Assembly: GCA_013400115.1 (NCBI GenBank)
Contig: VXBP01008606.1
Span: forward strand, 372,001 to 436,000
Direction of reading: 5' to 3'
Length of the DNA stretch: 64,000 bases
Origin: Rhinopomastus cyanomelas
Taxonomy: Eukaryota > Chordata > Aves > Bucerotiformes > Rhinopomastidae
The stretch's first letter is position 1. Every line of letters begins with the position of its first letter. The notes beneath the pieces are model-generated. The model was not told the DNA's origin. It did not search any database and saw only the letters and a list, made by a program, of their open reading frames with translations. The position numbers were made by a program, and so were the translations under genes. Shown one piece after another: positions 12,814 to 23,860 of this stretch.

Positions 12814-13439
12814 AGCTTCCCTTCTCACATATCCTATTTCAACAAGGGTTCATCTCATTTATTTTTATTGTGTGCTTGCAGAAACTTCAGGCCACCTTTT
12901 AAATGCTGCTTTAGGCTCTCTTCATAACTTCAGATACCCTCATCTGTTTGCACATGTAACAGCAACACAACCCTGGGCAGTGACCTTGCTGAACATGGTG
13001 CGTGTCTGGCTCAACTGGCACTTCCTGTACTTTCTGCAGAGATTTTTTGGTGAGTGTAGAGCGCTTCAGCTTCTTCTGCCTTATACAGACAGATCTTTTT
13101 CTTGGCTCTGCAAACAGAGTCTTCAGAACAGTCACATCTACAAATAATTTAACTTTCAAATGCTCATTAAATCTTCAGTTCCTTCTGCAGGCTGTGCAAG
13201 TGCCACGCACAAAATGCTGGAAGTGAGGTAGGAGGAGGAGGAACAGGATAAAAATTGCTTTTCCCTCACGCTGTTGTACCCTACACACTGTTCTGCCCTA
13301 TGATGCATCACTGTGTGGTCATGCACTGGCATCCCCGTGTCCTGTGCAGTGCCCAGCAAGCACTGTACCATGGACCAGCATCCCCAGTTAAGTTCATCAC
13401 GAAGCCTGATCAGCAGAAAGGTTCGACAGTTTTAATGAG
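12814..13439. other. unique non-coding sequence
   Basis: Nothing recognisable as a repeat. Open frames of 60-90 codons exist on both strands without family motifs. Confidence 0.5.
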
Positions 13440-13482
13440 GAATCACAGAATCATTAGGGATTGGAAGGGACCTCGAAAGATC
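13440..13482 (-). mobile_element. minimal CR1 3' end, about 43 bases
   Basis: The stretch AATCACAGAATCATTAGGG followed by ATTGGAAGGGACCTCG matches the last bases of the minus-oriented CR1 copies here, and the match stops abruptly. It is the shortest CR1 trace in the window. Confidence 0.8.
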
Positions 13483-14591
13483 AGTTCTCATTCAACTTTG
13501 TGAGTCTGGTTTGCTTCGGAGCAGTGCGAAAGGACGCCGATGCTTCCACGCGCTTGTGTGCCTCGCACGGCCAGAGCAGGGAGGATTAGTGCAGTGTCTG
13601 ATCTAAACCACAGTTTTCCCATCTAAATCTTTTTTTATACCCGCTGCATAGTTTTAGCAAGAAAAGCAAGTGAAAAATTGCTGTCATAAAAAACTCATCT
13701 GCTTTCCATTACACTGACATTTAAGGATTGCACACATTAAAATGCTCCTATGTGATGCAGAGAGTGACAGCAAAAACAGGAGGTTGAAATTTATAACAAA
13801 TGGGAGGTTCTGTAATTCAGCTGCTCTGCTCTGTGGTGGGTGCGGAGCCAGGACTGGGAACAGATAAAGATCTCCCAGCACCTGGCCCTTCCCCTCCGAC
13901 CTTCCCTCTGCATGTCAGGGGGTTATGTTCCACAGGGAATGAAATTACATAGGAAAACAAATTATATAAGAAAATATTTTCTCAAAACACCCTTTGCCCT
14001 CTGTTTCCTTCAGATAGAAAAAGTCAAATACAGATAGAATTGGTGTTCTCAGCCCAAAGTCAGTGTGTTGTGCTCCCTGCATGCGTAACCCCACGGTCAG
14101 TGGTTTGCCGTGGTCTGTTCTATCAGTGGGCTGTGGCCTGTACTGGAATGTTGTTGTTCTTTGAATTAGGAAAGCTGGTTCTTCCTTTCCTTCTGGGCAG
14201 CTTCCAGGCGCTGGTACCTCTTGGTTCCTCACAAGCTGAGGAGCAGCATTTTTGGTGAGATTTCTAAAAATACTGGTTGTTTCATAAGTGAGCAGCAGAC
14301 AAACAGTTCTGCGTTCCTCTCCGAGGCAGAGCTGACGGGTGGGTCTCTGGGTACCAGAGCACAGAGTAAAATGTAGTCTTACAGACCTGCCTTCCCAAAT
14401 GTCTTCAGATGACCCCATAAAACCATGAGGCAAGTTTAAAAATCTTGGTCTTCTAATAACATCTGTCTGGGCAGTTGAACTGCATAGTACAAGCCCCGGC
14501 CAGAGAGTTTGGACAACAATTCTGTGTGACTTTCATTCAGGTCTTTCTGAAAATCTCAGACAATTGTAAAACATCTGAACCCTGTTTTTGA
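13483..14591. other. unique non-coding sequence
   Basis: A 162-codon minus-strand open frame (13945-14433) is the second longest single frame of the window. Its composition and lack of motifs give no reason to call it a gene. No repeat is seen. Confidence 0.5.
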
Positions 14592-14955
14592 GTCATAGAA
14601 TCATTAGAGATTGGAAGGGACCTTGAAAGATCATCTAGTCCAATCCCCCTGACACAGCAGCATCACCTAGACCAAGTCACACAGGAACATGTACAGGTGG
14701 GTCTTGAACGTCTCCGGTGAAGGAGACTCCACAGCCTCACTGGGCAGCCTGTTCCAGTGCTCCGTCACCCTCACTGGGAAGTACTTCCTTCTCATATCTA
14801 TGTGGAACCTCCTATGTTCCAGCTCACACCCATTGCCCCTCATCCTATCACTAGATGACATTGAAAAGAGCCTGGCTCCATCCTCCTGACACCCACCCTT
14901 CACATATTTGTAGACATTAATGAGGTCACCCCTCAGTCTCCTCTTCTCCAAGCTA
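14592..14955 (-). mobile_element. CR1 LINE, 5'-truncated, well preserved
   Basis: Minus-strand copy starting in ORF2 at LEKRRLRGDL and running to the 3' UTR and CATAGAATC-type end. The ORF2 part is open throughout, which suggests a young copy. Confidence 0.95.
14667..14955 (-). pseudogene. CR1 ORF2 C-terminal fragment, uninterrupted
   Basis: About 95 codons of the ORF2 C-terminus remain in one frame, with LEKRRLRGDLINVYKYVKG at the start, the GARLFSMSSSDRMRGNGCEL stretch next, and the end MFLCDLV followed by a stop. The fragment lies beyond the reverse transcriptase domain and encodes no catalytic residues, so it should be inert. Confidence 0.87.
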
Positions 14956-15918
14956 GAAGTTTATTACGGTTGAAACATGGAGCTGAAAGCACCGTCACTG
15001 GGCTGCTGTCTCTTATTTTCCAGCTGTCACTTCTATATGAAGGGTATTCTGTTTATAAGCCAAGCCCAGGTTTTTCTCCTCTCCGTGACTGTTTCTCAGC
15101 CTGTTTCTTGTAACTCAAGCTGTGTTTGCTCTGCTTGGCGTAACCCTCCTGCCAGCAGTGACCCTGGGCTGGGGCTGTGCTGTGCTGGGTGGTGCTGCTG
15201 CCTGAGAGTGAGGAGAGATGCCTGTTCTCCTACTGGTTTAACACCTGTCATCCCAAATGCAGTAACCCCTTAGCTTTGTTAGGAAAATCTACATTTTGGC
15301 TCAGGAGGGAAACTGAAAAAGAAATACTAGCAGGTTTTATAGGATTTGGCCTGCAGTGTGTTTCTTGACACCTGGAAAGCTTGAATGTCAGTGCAGCTTT
15401 GCAGCAAATCCTGGTCTTTGGTGTTCAGCACTTACCCAACCTCAGGTGTGTTTCTTGCTTTGTAGCAAAGAATAAAATCACTAAAATCCCACATTTGCAA
15501 GAAAACATTTCAGCTTCTTGTATTACGGTTCTGATTTCCAGCTCCCATCCCAGGACTGACCTCCTCTGTCTGTGCTAAGGCGTGTTGCAGCAAATAGATG
15601 AACCCATGCAGTGCCAGCCTGATGTGGGATGAGAGGTGTAGACTTCAGGCATTTTGTGCTTGAAGAGGTGCTCGGTGAAGGGTGTGTTATTTTACCTGTT
15701 TGACAGACGCTGTGCTAGCAGGTTTTTGAAGCTTTAATGAGTTTCTCCAATGAGAATGTTCGCAAGAACTTTTTTTTCTGAACCCTGAATTTGCCTCTCG
15801 AGCAAATTGCCCTCCGGGGACTGTCAGAGGGAAAACAAGGAGCTATCCTGGCGCTTGTTGATGAAACTCTACGGCACTTTGGTCAGTGGGGTCGTTTGCA
15901 GTTCTGGTGTTTTACTGC
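14956..15918. other. unique non-coding sequence
   Basis: No repeat is recognised. Frames of about 60-98 codons lie near 14977-15370 (plus) without family motifs. Confidence 0.5.
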
Positions 15919-16372
15919 CACAGAATCACAGAATCATCCAGGTTGGAAAAGACCCTTGGGGTCATCAGGCCCAACCATCAATCCTACTCTACACGCTCAC
16001 CCCTAAACTAGATCCCCCAACACTACATGCAAGTGTCTTCTAAACTCATCCAGGGATGGTGACTCCACCACTACCCTGGGCAGCCCATTCCAGGGCCTGA
16101 CCACTCTCTCCATGAAGAATTTTTTCCTAATGTCCGATCTAAACCTACCCTATTGAAGCCTGAAACCCTTCCTCCAGTTCTGTCACTAACTACCTATGAG
16201 GAGAGACCAGCACCAACATCTCTACAATGCCCTTTCAGACAGTTGTAGAGAGCGATGAGGTCTCTTCTTAGCCTCAAACTAAACAGCCCCAACTCTTTCA
16301 ATCTCTCCTCATAAGAAATATTCTCCAGGCCCTTAACCATCTTCATTGCCCTCCCCTGCAGTCATTCCAGCA
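15919..16372 (-). mobile_element. older CR1 subfamily copy, 5'-truncated
   Basis: On the minus strand this is a CR1 3' region of a different subfamily from most of the window. Its 3' UTR carries CATCCAGGTTGGAAAAGACC and GGTCATCAGGCCCAACC on the plus strand, and its ORF2 tail encodes an ENISYEERLKELGLF-like stretch. Frame breaks are frequent, consistent with greater age. Confidence 0.88.
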
Positions 16373-17430
16373 AAGCATCTCTTTGCATTTGTTGCCCAGA
16401 ATCACCCAGAACATCAGTTTCTGAGCTCTGAACAGGTTTGCTTCCCAACAAAGGAGGATGTTTTGTAAATTATAGTCACTTTCCCTGCCAGCAATACTTG
16501 CTGCATCACTGCAGTGGAGATTGCTTGTTCCAAATGAGTTAGTTACAGAGGTAGGACAGACTCTCTTCTCGCTTTTTCGCTGTAACTGGTTCGTCTCATA
16601 TCCCTCCCTAGCTCAATGTGGGCGATCCAGTGTAGCTTGTATAGCAAAGTCAAACACAGATGGGAACTATAGAGCTCTAAGCCACATGGACGCCACCTTT
16701 CAGGGCTTTGGAAATGGAATGGCTTGGAATAAATAACACCTAGCTTCTCCACAGAAAGTTATTTTTAGTGTTATATTTATGGCTTCATCCATACCATCAA
16801 TATTTCAAAATCATTTTTATGGGAAAGCCATCCTATGTTAAAGGTTTGAGGGTACCTGAGGCTGCTATTTAAATACTAATTGCTAAGATGTATTGCAGAA
16901 CTGTCAGTGCTAAAGGGCAAATTTGTCCTGTCTTGTACCTGTCTCAATCCCATTAAATCTGGGATCATAATCTGACCCAATAAAAAGACTTCCATTCAGT
17001 GATCCTAACCACAGCTTTTAAGACAATTAACTTGGCTCAGCACTCTGATTTGATCTTAAACGGGACACGTGTTCTTTGGAAAGGATTTATTGCGTTCACT
17101 GGAATCAATGATGATGTTAAAGGAGCAGTGGGAAAGCAAACTGAAATCACCATGTGAGGTCAGTCAGTGGAAAAAGACAGCAAGTTTTATAGGAAAAAAT
17201 AGGAAGCTAAACTGGTAGTCAAAACACTAGCCAAGGACTCATTTCTGGTGCAAATGGAAGTGCAAGTACTTAATCAATGCAGCTGAAAATGTCCTGCAAG
17301 ACATAGATCACAGTCAAGTCTGAGAGGAGGCAGTGAGGGGAAGGAAGTCTCCTGACAGCTGCTGAGTGCCTTTAAGTGCACTGTGTGCTAACAGTACTTC
17401 CAATATTTATCAAATCCTGACTGATTCTAT
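16373..17430. other. unique non-coding sequence
   Basis: AT-rich single-copy-looking sequence. I see no exon or repeat. Confidence 0.5.
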
Positions 17431-17524
17431 GACTAGGTGATCCTGCTGTGGCAGGGGGATTGGACTGGATGATCTTTCAAAGTCCCTTCCAATCCCCAAT
17501 GATTCTATGATTCTGTGATTCTAT
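17431..17524 (+). mobile_element. short CR1 3' end with terminal repeats
   Basis: About 94 bases: GACTAGGTGATCCTGCTGTGG, then the 3' UTR and three octamer-like repeats ATTCTATG, ATTCTGTG, ATTCTAT. It has no ORF2 sequence. Confidence 0.9.
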
Positions 17525-20070
17525 AAATGTGATACTCAAGGTCTGAGAACAGCAGCTCCTGTGGCAGGTAGGTACATTGTCTTATGGATCCTGTCTTGCC
17601 AGTGAGAGAGGTGACAGTCCATGGTGCTTGTCACTGCCTCTTGCTTCCAGTCCTGTCCCCATCGCTCCCTGCTGAGCCTTGGGTGAAAGGCTCCTGGGTG
17701 GCATCAGCCAGTCGAGCTCGTGCATCTCATGCCAAGGTCTGGCCTCACCTGGCTGTCCCCATCCAAAGCACATGGGTTGCTCCTTATGGGGAACAGCAAG
17801 AGGGAAAGGATAAAAAGGGAGAGAGGGGAAGAAAAATACTCTTAGGAGACAGTGACAGGCAGCTTACTCTACACAAAGGGGTAGTCATGCTTAAAGGTGC
17901 AGTCTAACAAGGGGGACATGTGGCTTGGTAAAGCCAGTTGTAGGGTTTTGCCCTTAGCTCTGATGCTGCTGAGAACTGGATGGATCAATATTTCGCCTAG
18001 AAGTGACATTTTCCTACTCCTTGAAGGTGTTGGTAACAATGATGACTAGTGCATGGAGTTATTTGGATGAAAAACCATCTGTGAGTAGCAAAATCAAGGG
18101 GTTTTTTAGTATTAATAATTCCACATCAGAGCGCTCGCTGGCCATCAGTTACTGCTCATAGCCGTCCGCGTCCAAAGTCTCTTCCATACGAACGCAAGGT
18201 TCTGCTCTAAGGAAGCAAATCTTGGCAACTTGCTGCACACTGCTGTCAAACTCCAGCTCACACACACGAGACACCAAACAGGATAAAACTATTTGACTAA
18301 GTAATAAAGTTTTGCTGTTCCCTAGCCCCAAGCTTCAGAGTGCTGAAGTGTTTGGGTTTGAAAACCCTCCGGATTCCACTGAAGCCCTCTTCATTTCCTC
18401 AGTTTGTGTGCCTGGAGAGGCAGGAACCCACGAGTGGACTGTGAGTGGAGCCTGGCTGGCGGCAGCAGCCTCTTCATTAGGAGAAGAGGGATGTGTAATG
18501 TCTCAGAGTACTTAACTCCAATTAACTGATTAGCTTGAGGTAAAAATCTCAGCAAATACAAAGCTGTTTGACATTTTGAAGTCCAAGACTGCCAACTGTC
18601 TTCTGTTTGGAATGCAAACTGTCTTGGGGTCTTTTTGGTGTCGCTGCAGGGGGGGCAAAGGAGGGATGCTGCCACGCAGCCTGGCCAGGGCACGGCTCTG
18701 GCTCATGTCCAAGGAAGACGCCTCACTAGAAGTGACAGCAGGTCTGCGGGTGTTGGGTTCCCATCGCATGGTCACCCGTGTGCCTGATGGTGGGTGTGAA
18801 ACTCAAAGGGCCTCCTTGTGTGTTTAGAAGAAGGAAGTGGAAAAAGAAATCCAGAATTTGTACCCAGTTATGACACAGAAACCTCACTGGACTCCAGATG
18901 GGAATAATGTCCTTCCACAGCATCAGTTGTTAAACTAAAGCTGAAAACGTTGTCCTTCTTCGTCCAACTTTCTTATTTTCTGAACTTCTGAAGGTGTGAC
19001 CCTGCAGCATTTCCATCCCGCTCAGCTGCTCTGAAGTTCACGGTGCCTCCTGTCACAAAAAGCTGGCTCCTTTTGACGCACAATTGGAAATGCACTCTGC
19101 AATTACTCCTAACAAAGCCTCAGCAGGACTCAATTCTGTCTTTATAGGCAAATACCACCCTTCCTGTTCATGCGAGCAGTACGGCGTGTGAAATCCACAG
19201 CGTGGAATCGGTGCGCTCACGGTAAGCAAAGATTTCTTTTTGAATTTCACTTATGTGGGTAAAGGATCAAATTCAGGACTTTCTGACAGTGCTTCTCAAT
19301 CAGCTGTTTTGTTTCTCTACTTTGATTTCCTTTTTCCCTACCAGGTTGTACTGGGTGGTAAGTATGGAACTGGGGTTTTTAAGTGTGGTAGATGAGTTTG
19401 TCCTTATTTAACCACCCCCTCACAGTTTTGATCTCCGAAGGCTGAGATCTTGATATTCAGTATGATTATAGACCCTTGTTTTTATCAGGTTTCAAAAGCC
19501 TCTGAATGTTTGTTGCTCTAATGATCATTGCATTGAGAGCTACAACTTCCAAGCAGCCTGTGACAAAACACACGCTCTCAAGTGGTAATTAGAGACACAA
19601 TTTTATGAGCCACATGAATTCCAATGTTTGTGCCTACACCAGCCCTGAGCAGTGGAGCAGCAAAGGGCTGGTGATTGCCTCTGATGGATCCCAGCTGGGC
19701 TGGGAGCCAGTGGCAACCCGAGGCTGGAAGCTCCATCTGCATTTTCCAGCAGTGGAGGGCCCCACGGATTTTGCTTTTGGGGGTCTGTTATTTCTAGGCA
19801 GAAGGCAAAGCGCTCCATTGACTGCAGACTGCCGGTGGGTTTGTGCTCCCAGTTAAAATGGGTTTTATTTAAATAACTTTTGAGCAGGAAAAGAGAACCT
19901 GCTACTTCATGTTTTCCCTAACACGCTACACAGATGAGAAATCCTGGAAATCACGGTCGGTCTTGAAGATCGCCTCACTCTGCCCTCGAGGAATGATGCC
20001 TGGCCAGTTCCTTCAGGAAACTTTATTTGTAGAAGCTTTTTCTTTTTGCACCTTGATTCCTGGTAAAAGC
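17525..20070. other. 2.5 kb unique non-coding sequence
   Basis: No repeat is recognised. Overlapping frames of 60-107 codons near 17.58-17.9 and 18.3-18.9 kb lie on both strands. The region around 18.6-18.75 kb has slightly more CpG than its surroundings. Confidence 0.5.
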
Positions 20071-20461
20071 TGCTAAGGGAGCTGGGTCTCTTTAGCTTGG
20101 AGAAGAGGAGACTGAGGGGTGACCCCATTACTGTCTGTAAATATGTGAAGGGTGGGTGTCAGGAGGATGGAGCCAGGCTCTTCGCAGTGTCATCTAGTGA
20201 TAGGACGAGGGGCAATGGGTGTGGGAACGTAGGAGGTTCCACATAAATATGAGAAGGAACTTCTTCCCAGTGAGGGTGACACAGCACTGGAACAGGTTGC
20301 CCAGTGTAGTTGTGGAGTCTCCTTCACTGGAGAAGTTTAAAACCCACCTGGATGTGTTCCTGTGTGACTTGGTCTAGGTGATCCTTCTGTGGCAGGGGGA
20401 TTGGACTGGATGATCTTTCGAGGTCCCTTCAGACCCCTAATAATTCTATGATTCTATGATT
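20071..20461 (+). mobile_element. CR1 LINE, 5'-truncated
   Basis: Begins at the segment encoding RELGLFSLEKRRLRGD and runs to the 3' UTR and repeats (AATTCTATG, ATTCTATG, ATT). A few bases are missing near 20220, where GCELEHR is reduced, so the ORF2 tail is frameshifted. Confidence 0.94.
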
Positions 20462-21312
20462 AATGTGGTGAAGTATAAAGCAGCAGAAGCATGGACAACA
20501 ATATTCATGAAAGCAATAAAAGCAGATTAATTACAAAATCAAAAGAAACAGAACCCCAGCCTCCCTGCAGACACAGATATTAATGAGAATTCATGTTGTT
20601 GTTTCTCTCTCTGAGGGTGGGCAATTTCTCCCACCCCACCAATCTCTACAACTGCCAAAGAGTTTGTTTGCTTTGTGCCTGGTTCCAGTTAGAACCACAG
20701 TCAGAAACTGGTAAATACATTGAAATTTGTTTAGAGAAAGGACTTTCTGACCTGAGAGTATATGAGGGTTTGAAAATATCCTTTTTTGATGTGGCTGAGT
20801 AGGAGGGAGAGGCAAGTTTGGTTTGGGGTGTTTATGCAGACTGGATAGGGAACTCAGAAAAGACAGTTTTCCAGTATCTACTCAACTGACTGGGGGAATT
20901 CCAGTACGTGAAAGTGGACAAAAGGGAAGGAACTGAATTAGGGATATTGTGCCCCATCAGCTGCTCACCTGTTTGCTCAAACAAACAGCTCCAATGAGTG
21001 TCTTGAGAGCAAGGTAAATAGCAACTAGTGTGAGCAATGCATGTGAACAGCTCCTGGGTGTTGGGCACTCTGTTTTTAACTAATGTCCCCTAGTTTGTGT
21101 TGAGTGCAGCTTTTCTTGCTTGATTTCAACAGGCAAAACAGAGACATGTCACTGCCTCTTACAGTGACAGTGGAACATGATCTCTTACTGTTGGCCTGCC
21201 CAGAGCCTTTGTTCAGGGGAAGAAAGTGGTGGTAGACTGGAAGTTAACAAGCTTTCACTGGGGAGTCCCTGCCTGCGTCCTGCACAGGGAAGCAGAGAAA
21301 GCTGTCTGCAGA
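20462..21312. other. unique non-coding sequence
   Basis: No exon or repeat is recognised. It starts directly after a CR1 tail. Confidence 0.5.
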
Positions 21313-21360
21313 TTCACAGGATCACAGAACATTAGGGACTGGAAGGGACCTCGAAAGATT
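21313..21360 (-). mobile_element. minimal CR1 3' end
   Basis: About 48 bases matching the CR1 3' UTR end (CACAGAACATTAGGGACTGG then AAGGGACCTCGAAAGAT), ending abruptly. Confidence 0.82.
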
Positions 21361-23430
21361 CCCTCTGTTAATGACTGGTGATCCTGCAGCAAACTCAATT
21401 TGTATCCATAATGAAACCCTATAATGTTAGTGGCAGTGTTAATATCAGTGTAATTAATAATACTATTTATATCATCAAGAGACAGCCACTAATTAAGCAG
21501 AAGGACTGATATCCAACAGCAGATTAACCTCCTCTCACTAGGCAGCAGCGAGAACTTGTTTTCACCCAAATAACTCATTAAGGGAGATGCCCTGGAGCTC
21601 TGGCATGGGGGTGGAGAGCAGCTGAAATCTGGCCATCATCAACTGCAGCACTGCGAGGTGGGCAGAGTCCACCAAGGGCCAGGGTTTCTATAATTGAAGT
21701 TAAATAAAGTCATGCTGCTAAACCAAGCTTTCATGCCTCTGGAAGGGGATGAGGTTCTCAGGAGTCTGACCAGCACATTTGTGTCCAAGACATTTTTTTC
21801 CGTTAGAGTTTGTCCAGAGCTGGACTGCTCCTTGGTTACCACATCTGTCAGTCAACTTGCTTCACTTGGTTGTAGAAAATCGTGGATGTCATGGTAAAGA
21901 AAAAATGTCATTTGTAAAACTAGGAGCAGGAGAGGTTCAGTCATTCCCAGCACAGGTATTTCTCTCAACAAGACAAACTGCACAAGGGTGAGAATGTATC
22001 GGCAATTTTGATTATTATTATTATTTTCCTTCACTGCTACCTTATGGTGCCGTTTAACTAATCCTTAAACATTTTAACCTGTTAAATTCCATCACTTTGT
22101 GTTGTTTGGTTTTGTTTTATATATCGAGTCCTTTCTAGTTAGATGACTGGGGAACTGAGAGGGTAATGAGGAAAGAAGTACTGTGCAAATAAAGGCTGAT
22201 CCTTGATGAGGATGGGAGCTTTGCTCAAACTATTTGAAGCTTTTTGATTTGTCTTAGTTCTACTTTGTTCAGACTTCTAGGAAACTCTGAGGCACAAGAT
22301 GTCTTTGTTAATATTCATCCTTTCCCTTTATTTAAAGAAGGAGAAATAAGAGTCTGAATCAGAGACTGCTGATGAGTTATTTGTGAAGGTCAGAATTGAT
22401 AGCAGCTCTAAAGAAGAACAAAACCACTTTAAAACCTCAAGCCTTTCTGGTGATAAATACAGAACATGATCTCAATTATTTTTATCTTCTATGGGCCTGC
22501 TTCAAGTGAAGAGTTTTTTGTTACATGCAGTTTCTTCTCTGAAAAAAAAGAATTGGTGATAAAAATTATTCTTTCCTGTGGGCAAGGTTTAATCCATGAA
22601 TTCTGACAACCCAGCAACCACGGATTAGTTCTTCATGTGCAGGCTTATGGTTTAGCCCACACAAAGGGTTATGGATGTGCAGTGCACAGCCAGAACGATG
22701 TCTGTCTGCTAGAAAAATGATGTTGAGGTAAGGTGGCAACAGGGTTCCCAAGGAGAGGTTGGAAAGCTGTCAAAACGGTTGCTGAGTTGGCTTTTGCTAG
22801 GAATTGGCTTTCTAAATGCTGCTTAAGCTACCTCAGATAATGTATGCTCTTGAAATCTCAGAGCGCGAGATGTCTCAGGTATTTAAGCGCTGAGAGCCAG
22901 CTGTGTTTCACTTTGGTCTTTCTAGCAGCCAGCAGCCTGTGTTAAAAGGTGGTGGGCTCTGGAGGAGATCATCGTGGTGGGAGGCAGCATCACCTGAAAC
23001 CTGTCAGAGCTGGAGTGCGACTCCTGTGCAGGTGTCTATTTGTGCTAGATCAGTGCTCTGCAGATAATAGATTTGTACAAAAGTAGAGTGATGGATGAAA
23101 GCGCCATTGTCTCTCTTCTGGTACTTTGTGTCCTCTGGTTGTTTTACTGAGCTTATGTTACCAAATCTTATGGTAACAAAACTACTCTCCAAGTCCAGAC
23201 AGAGGGGAGAAACAGGGGGAAAGAGAAAAGCTGTCCTTAAAATCAAGAGATTGAATTGTCAGGAGAATAAAGGGATGTAATATCCAGACACTCACACAAC
23301 AAGAGCTCTTGAACAGCCAGTGGATAATCCCACTACAGGGATGTGCACGGTCATTGCTGGAGCGAAAACACTACAAACCAAATTCAGCTGTGATACAACA
23401 ATGGCAGCGTCAGATTCACGCCTGACACCT
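21361..23430. other. 2 kb unique sequence with a candidate regulatory block
   Basis: Contains the TAATTA-rich block at 21415-21560 described separately. The rest shows no exon or repeat. A short CpG-bearing stretch lies near 22860. Confidence 0.45.
21415..21560. promoter_or_regulatory. candidate conserved enhancer block (TAATTA-rich)
   Basis: The block holds several homeodomain-like core words close together: TAATTAATAA near 21451, CTAATTAAGC near 21489 and TTAATATCAG near 21439, in low-CpG, non-repetitive sequence. Such clustering is typical of vertebrate developmental enhancers, but it is also expected by chance in AT-rich DNA. No alignment was available. Confidence 0.25.
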
Positions 23431-23860
23431 TTCACAGAACCATTACCATCCAACCTTCAATATCATCAAGTCCAACCTTCACCCAGTGCCACCATGCCCA
23501 CAGAACCCTGTTTCCTAGTGCCACATCTGCACGTTTTTTGAACCCCTCCAGGGGTGGCAACTCCACCACTTTCCTGGATAGCCAAGTCCACAGGCAAGGA
23601 TAATATGAGGCACTCGACTGTGTCATCATCCTCATTGACCTCAGTGCAATCAAACCATTCCCTAATGCAGGGGGCCACCCCACCACCTCTCCTTTCTTGC
23701 CTACACTTTCTGAAGAGCTGATAGCCATCCATTGTAACACTCCACAGTTGTGAGACTTGTCCCAACACATTTAAGTGATGGTGATCAGGTCATAGTTATC
23801 CTGTTGTACAGTGGCTTCCAGCTCCTCCTCCTTGTTGCCCATGTGGTATGCATTGAGCTG
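23431..23860 (-). mobile_element. internally deleted CR1: endonuclease region joined to 3' end
   Basis: On the minus strand, sequence encoding the N-terminal ORF2 endonuclease (from about 23860 down to 23583) is followed at once by a CR1 3' end of an older subfamily (23583-23431, with CATCAAGTCCAACC and the GGGTGGCAACTCCACCAC stretch on the plus strand). The whole reverse transcriptase region and the C-terminal part are missing. How far the element continues 5' of 23860 is unclear. Confidence 0.75.
23583..23860 (-). pseudogene. CR1 ORF2 endonuclease-domain remnant
   Basis: The minus strand encodes, with one frameshift near 23755, the stretch MGNKEEELEATVQQDNYDLI, then a CWDKSHN segment, then TMDGYQLFRKCRQERRGGGV and EVNEDDDTVECL. 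This is the N-terminal part of the AP-like endonuclease of avian CR1 ORF2, which nicks target DNA in full-length elements. Only the first third or so of the domain is present and the frame is broken, so it is inactive. It is the only endonuclease-domain trace in the window. Recognition rests on memory of the family, not on a search. Confidence 0.78.

Noticed and set aside
13945..14433. 162-codon minus-strand open frame
   Set aside because: No motif, no splice context and no recognisable relative; frames of this length are expected by chance in 64 kb.
14689..14889. Plus-strand frame encoding FLLISMWNLLCSSSHPLPLI-like protein, repeated near 33.0 and 43.4 kb
   Set aside because: It recurs because it is the antisense of CR1 ORF2, not because of a gene family.
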